From an uncultured Lachnospiraceae bacterium (GTDB lineage: Bacteria > Bacillota > Clostridia > Lachnospirales > Lachnospiraceae): a stretch of 51,259 bases of DNA. Below are positions 49,407 to 51,259 of the stretch, in pieces (position 1 is the stretch's first letter; every line of letters starts with the position of its first letter). The stretch lies in contig CAJUHP010000025.1 in NCBI GenBank assembly GCA_910586125.1, positions 1 through 51,259 on the forward strand, read 5' to 3'. The notes under the pieces are model-generated. The model was not told where the DNA came from, did not search any database, and saw nothing but the letters and a program-made list of their open reading frames with translations. A program made the translations under genes and the position numbers.

Positions 49407-50068
49407 AAAAAATAGTGCTGATCGGCGGTGGCGGCCATGCAAAATCGGTGGTTGATACACTGGAAGCAGCAGGGGAATATGAGATTGCCGGTTTTGTGGA
49501 TCGGCAGGCGCGGACATACGGCTACAGGGGATACGAGGTAATCGGAAGCGACGAGGATCTCGGCCGTTTGTATGATGCAGGGATTCATTATGCTTTTCTT
49601 GCGATTGGATTTCTGGGAAAATCCCGTGTCCGGGATCAGTGCATTCAGAAGCTGAGAGACATCGGGTTTCAGATTCCTGTCGTCATCGATCCGTCCGCCG
49701 TCGTAGCGAGGGATGCCCGGATCGAGGAAGGTGTTTTTATCGGCAAGAGAGCCGTCGTGAACGCCGCGGCTTTTGTGGGAAAACATGCGATCCTCAATAC
49801 GGGTGCGATTGTGGAGCATGACTGCGTGGTGGGGGCGTACTCTCATGTAGCGGTATCGTCTGTCCTGTGCGGCAATGTGACGCTGGGCTCTCACTGTCTG
49901 ATCGGAGCGGGAAGCATTATTTTGCAGGGAGTCCAAATCGGGGAGGACGTCCGGGTGGGAGCGGGCAGTACCATTCGCACGGGTCTTGCTGACGGGGTGC
50001 TGGCCTACACGAAAAAAATTGTGGCGTGTGTCGGCCCGGACACAGAAAGAGATTGTCAGGGGGAGTGA
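49403..50068 (+). CDS. legH: LegH-like N-acetyltransferase (NeuD/PglD family)
   Basis: 221 residues. The N-terminal Rossmann-like domain begins MKKIVLIGGGGHAKSVVDTL, the usual NeuD/PglD start, and hexapeptide repeats follow: VARDARIEEGVFIGKRAVVN, GAIVEHDCVVGAYSHVAVSS and GSHCLIGAGSIILQGVQIGE. It acetylates the 4-amino group made by LegC using acetyl-CoA. It overlaps ptmE by ATGA and precedes legI by 1 nt, so the three are tightly coupled. Confidence 0.87.
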   Translation: MKKIVLIGGGGHAKSVVDTLEAAGEYEIAGFVDRQARTYGYRGYEVIGSDEDLGRLYDAGIHYAFLAIGFLGKSRVRDQCIQKLRDIGFQIPVVIDPSAVVARDARIEEGVFIGKRAVVNAAAFVGKHAILNTGAIVEHDCVVGAYSHVAVSSVLCGNVTLGSHCLIGAGSIILQGVQIGEDVRVGAGSTIRTGLADGVLAYTKKIVACVGPDTERDCQGE

Positions 50069-50069
50069 G

Positions 50070-51065
50070 ATGGGCATTATTGTCATTGCGGAGGCCGGCG
50101 TCAATCACAACGGTGATGTGCGGCTGGCCTGCCGGCTGGCGGAAGCGGCAAAAGAAGCCGGGGCAGATTATGTGAAATTTCAAACGTTCGTGCCGGAAAA
50201 ACTGGTGTCAAGGTTTGCGAAAAAAGCGGAGTACCAGAAAAAAACAACGGATTATGCAGCGTCGCAGTTGCAGATGTTAAAGCAGCTTGCCCTGAAAAAA
50301 GAGGATTTTGCAGCGCTGAAAAAGTACTGTGCAGATCTTGGCATCGGTTTTCTATCCACACCGTTTGATGAGGAGAGCGCCGATTTTCTGGATATGTTAG
50401 GTCTGGATTTCTGGAAACTGCCCTCTGGGGAGATCACGAACCTTCCCTTTTTGATAAAGATTGCCCGGACCGGGCGGAAGGTCGTTCTTTCCACCGGCAT
50501 GAGCGAGCTGGACGAAATCGTGCAGGCCGTTTGCATATTGAGAGAAAACGGGGCGAGGGATATCACAATACTTCACTGCACCACGGAATATCCGGCGCCG
50601 AAGGAGGAGGTAAACCTGACGGCCATGCGGGAGCTGGCGGATGTCCTGAAATGTCCGGTGGGCTATTCGGATCATACAGAAGGAATGGAGATACCGATTG
50701 CCGCGGCTGCTCTGGGGGCGTTGGTGATCGAGAAGCATTTTACGCTGGATCGGACAATGGAAGGTCCCGATCACCGTGCCAGCCTGGAACCGGGGGAACT
50801 GGCCGCGATGGTGAGGGCAATCCGAAATGTGGAGAGGGCATTGGGAGACGGACATAAGCACAGAAGCCTCTCGGAGACAAAGAATCTGACCGCGGCGAGA
50901 AAGAGTATAACGGCAGCCTGCGCGATCCGAATGGGCGAGGAATTGACAGATAAGAACCTGACGGTCAAACGGCCTGGAGATGGAATCTCTCCCATGCGAT
51001 GGTTTGAAGTTCTTGGCACGAGAGCGGTCAGGAATTTTGAAAAAGACGAAAAGATTTCTTTGTGA
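50070..51065 (+). CDS. legI: N,N'-diacetyllegionaminate synthase LegI (NeuB family)
   Basis: 331 residues from ATG 50070, with GGGGGAG six bases upstream. TIM-barrel: IIVIAEAGVNHNGDVRLACR, YVKFQTFVPEKLVSRFAKKA, FLSTPFDEESADFLDMLGLD, LSTGMSELDEIVQAVCILRE and GYSDHTEGMEIPIAAAALGA; the C-terminal SAF (antifreeze-like) domain includes ITAACAIRMGEELTDKNLTV KRPG. It condenses PEP with a diacetamido-trideoxy mannose to give legionaminic acid; the AEAGVNHNG opening is shared with sialic acid synthases, but linkage to legB, legC and ptmE favours the legionaminate route. The hydrolysing 2-epimerase (LegG) and CMP transferase (LegF) needed to complete the path are not present before the window ends. Confidence 0.88.
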   Translation: MGIIVIAEAGVNHNGDVRLACRLAEAAKEAGADYVKFQTFVPEKLVSRFAKKAEYQKKTTDYAASQLQMLKQLALKKEDFAALKKYCADLGIGFLSTPFDEESADFLDMLGLDFWKLPSGEITNLPFLIKIARTGRKVVLSTGMSELDEIVQAVCILRENGARDITILHCTTEYPAPKEEVNLTAMRELADVLKCPVGYSDHTEGMEIPIAAAALGALVIEKHFTLDRTMEGPDHRASLEPGELAAMVRAIRNVERALGDGHKHRSLSETKNLTAARKSITAACAIRMGEELTDKNLTVKRPGDGISPMRWFEVLGTRAVRNFEKDEKISL

Positions 51066-51121
51066 AAGCAAAAGAGCCTGGAAAAGAGGATTTCATAAAC
51101 TTTATTTTTGGAGGTATCACA

Positions 51122-51259
51122 GTGATTGAAAGAGCAAGGGATCAGAGTGGGGGGGGGGTAGAGGCGTCATAGAAAAGGCCGTTCTGGCAGGTCCCGTCAG
51201 AAGCGGCCGCAGGGAAATCGCGTTTTCTCCGCCGGACATCTCCGAACGGGAGATCGCGG
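51122..51259 (+). CDS. DegT-family aminotransferase start, out of frame at a G10 tract (partial)
   Basis: GGAGG (51110-51114) is seven bases from GTG 51122, a strong start. The frame reads VIERARDQSGGGVEAS and stops at TAG 51170-51172. A run of ten G (51149-51158) lies inside. With eight or eleven G the frame would continue GVIEKAVLAGPVRSGRREIA FSPPDISEREIA to the window end. FSPPDISEREI is the N-terminus of DegT/DnrJ/EryC1 aminotransferases (usually IPFSPPDISExEI). So the gene is probably real and is switched off in this copy by tract length. No other good start is visible in the aminotransferase frame after the tract. The protein is cut by the window end. Confidence 0.68.

Noticed and set aside
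51149..51158. Poly-G run as a simple assembly error
   Set aside because: Not fully excluded, but the strong RBS and start upstream and the aminotransferase frame downstream make a genuine contingency tract more likely; kept as a finding with read counting as the test.
1..51259. CRISPR arrays, tRNA or rRNA genes
   Set aside because: Looked for while reading; no regularly spaced direct repeats, cloverleaf patterns or rRNA sequence were recognised. A tRNA scan would be decisive.

Overview
The window reads as chromosomal DNA from an anaerobic, low- to mid-GC Bacillota of class Clostridia, most likely a Lachnospiraceae-type gut bacterium. The grounds are a CIRCE-controlled hrcA-grpE-dnaK-dnaJ cluster, an ireB-ruvX-DUF1292-RNase J block, an [FeFe] hydrogenase-like protein, pyruvate phosphate dikinase, an ECF-type BioY, a trmR/U32-peptidase tRNA-hydroxylation pair and a LoaP-headed polysaccharide locus. 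The taxonomic call is inference from gene content.

Layout. (1) 1-1300 is a mobile-element graveyard: a small holin-like type I toxin with a convincing antisense antitoxin RNA, the C-terminal scrap of a tyrosine integrase and a serine recombinase broken by a stop codon. (2) 1307-4713 holds a divergent pair: a group B-like [FeFe] hydrogenase on the minus strand and a PadR regulator with a DUF4097 envelope protein on the plus strand. (3) 4779-15323 is housekeeping: the heat-shock operon running on into a 2-hydroxyacid dehydrogenase, prmA and rsmE, then a consensus promoter driving a cysteine desulfurase and thiI, and a convergent HPr-like gene. (4) 15648-26450 has a threonine aldolase, a NADAR-domain protein plus methyltransferase, mtaB, ireB-ruvX-DUF1292-RNase J, an MltG-like protein, trmR, a U32 peptidase, bioY and a YdcF-like protein. 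(5) 26511-32534 has ppdK, then a TetR regulator and an MFS pump sharing three copies of one operator, then a HAD phosphatase. (6) 32686-36420 has a hypothetical gene and a large helicase flanking a likely invertible promoter. (7) 36918-51259 is a cell-surface polysaccharide locus: loaP antiterminator, priming sugar transferase, glycosyltransferases, flippase, a WbpB/D/E-like set for a diacetamido-uronic acid, and a legionaminic-acid-type nonulosonate set (legB, sugar amidotransferase, legC, ptmE, legH, legI), ending in an aminotransferase gene put out of frame by a run of ten G.

The most interesting theme is surface variation encoded in two ways in one region. The segment between the hypothetical gene and the helicase is bounded by two 29-bp inverted sites, each with 11-bp symmetric arms around a 7-bp asymmetric core, which is the architecture of tyrosine-recombinase crossover sites. 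The segment holds a near-consensus promoter facing away from the helicase and a strong terminator between its interior and the helicase. At the other end, a poly-G tract placed just after a well-formed ribosome binding site and GTG start controls whether the last gene is in frame. Both are predictions from sequence alone and can be tested with reads.
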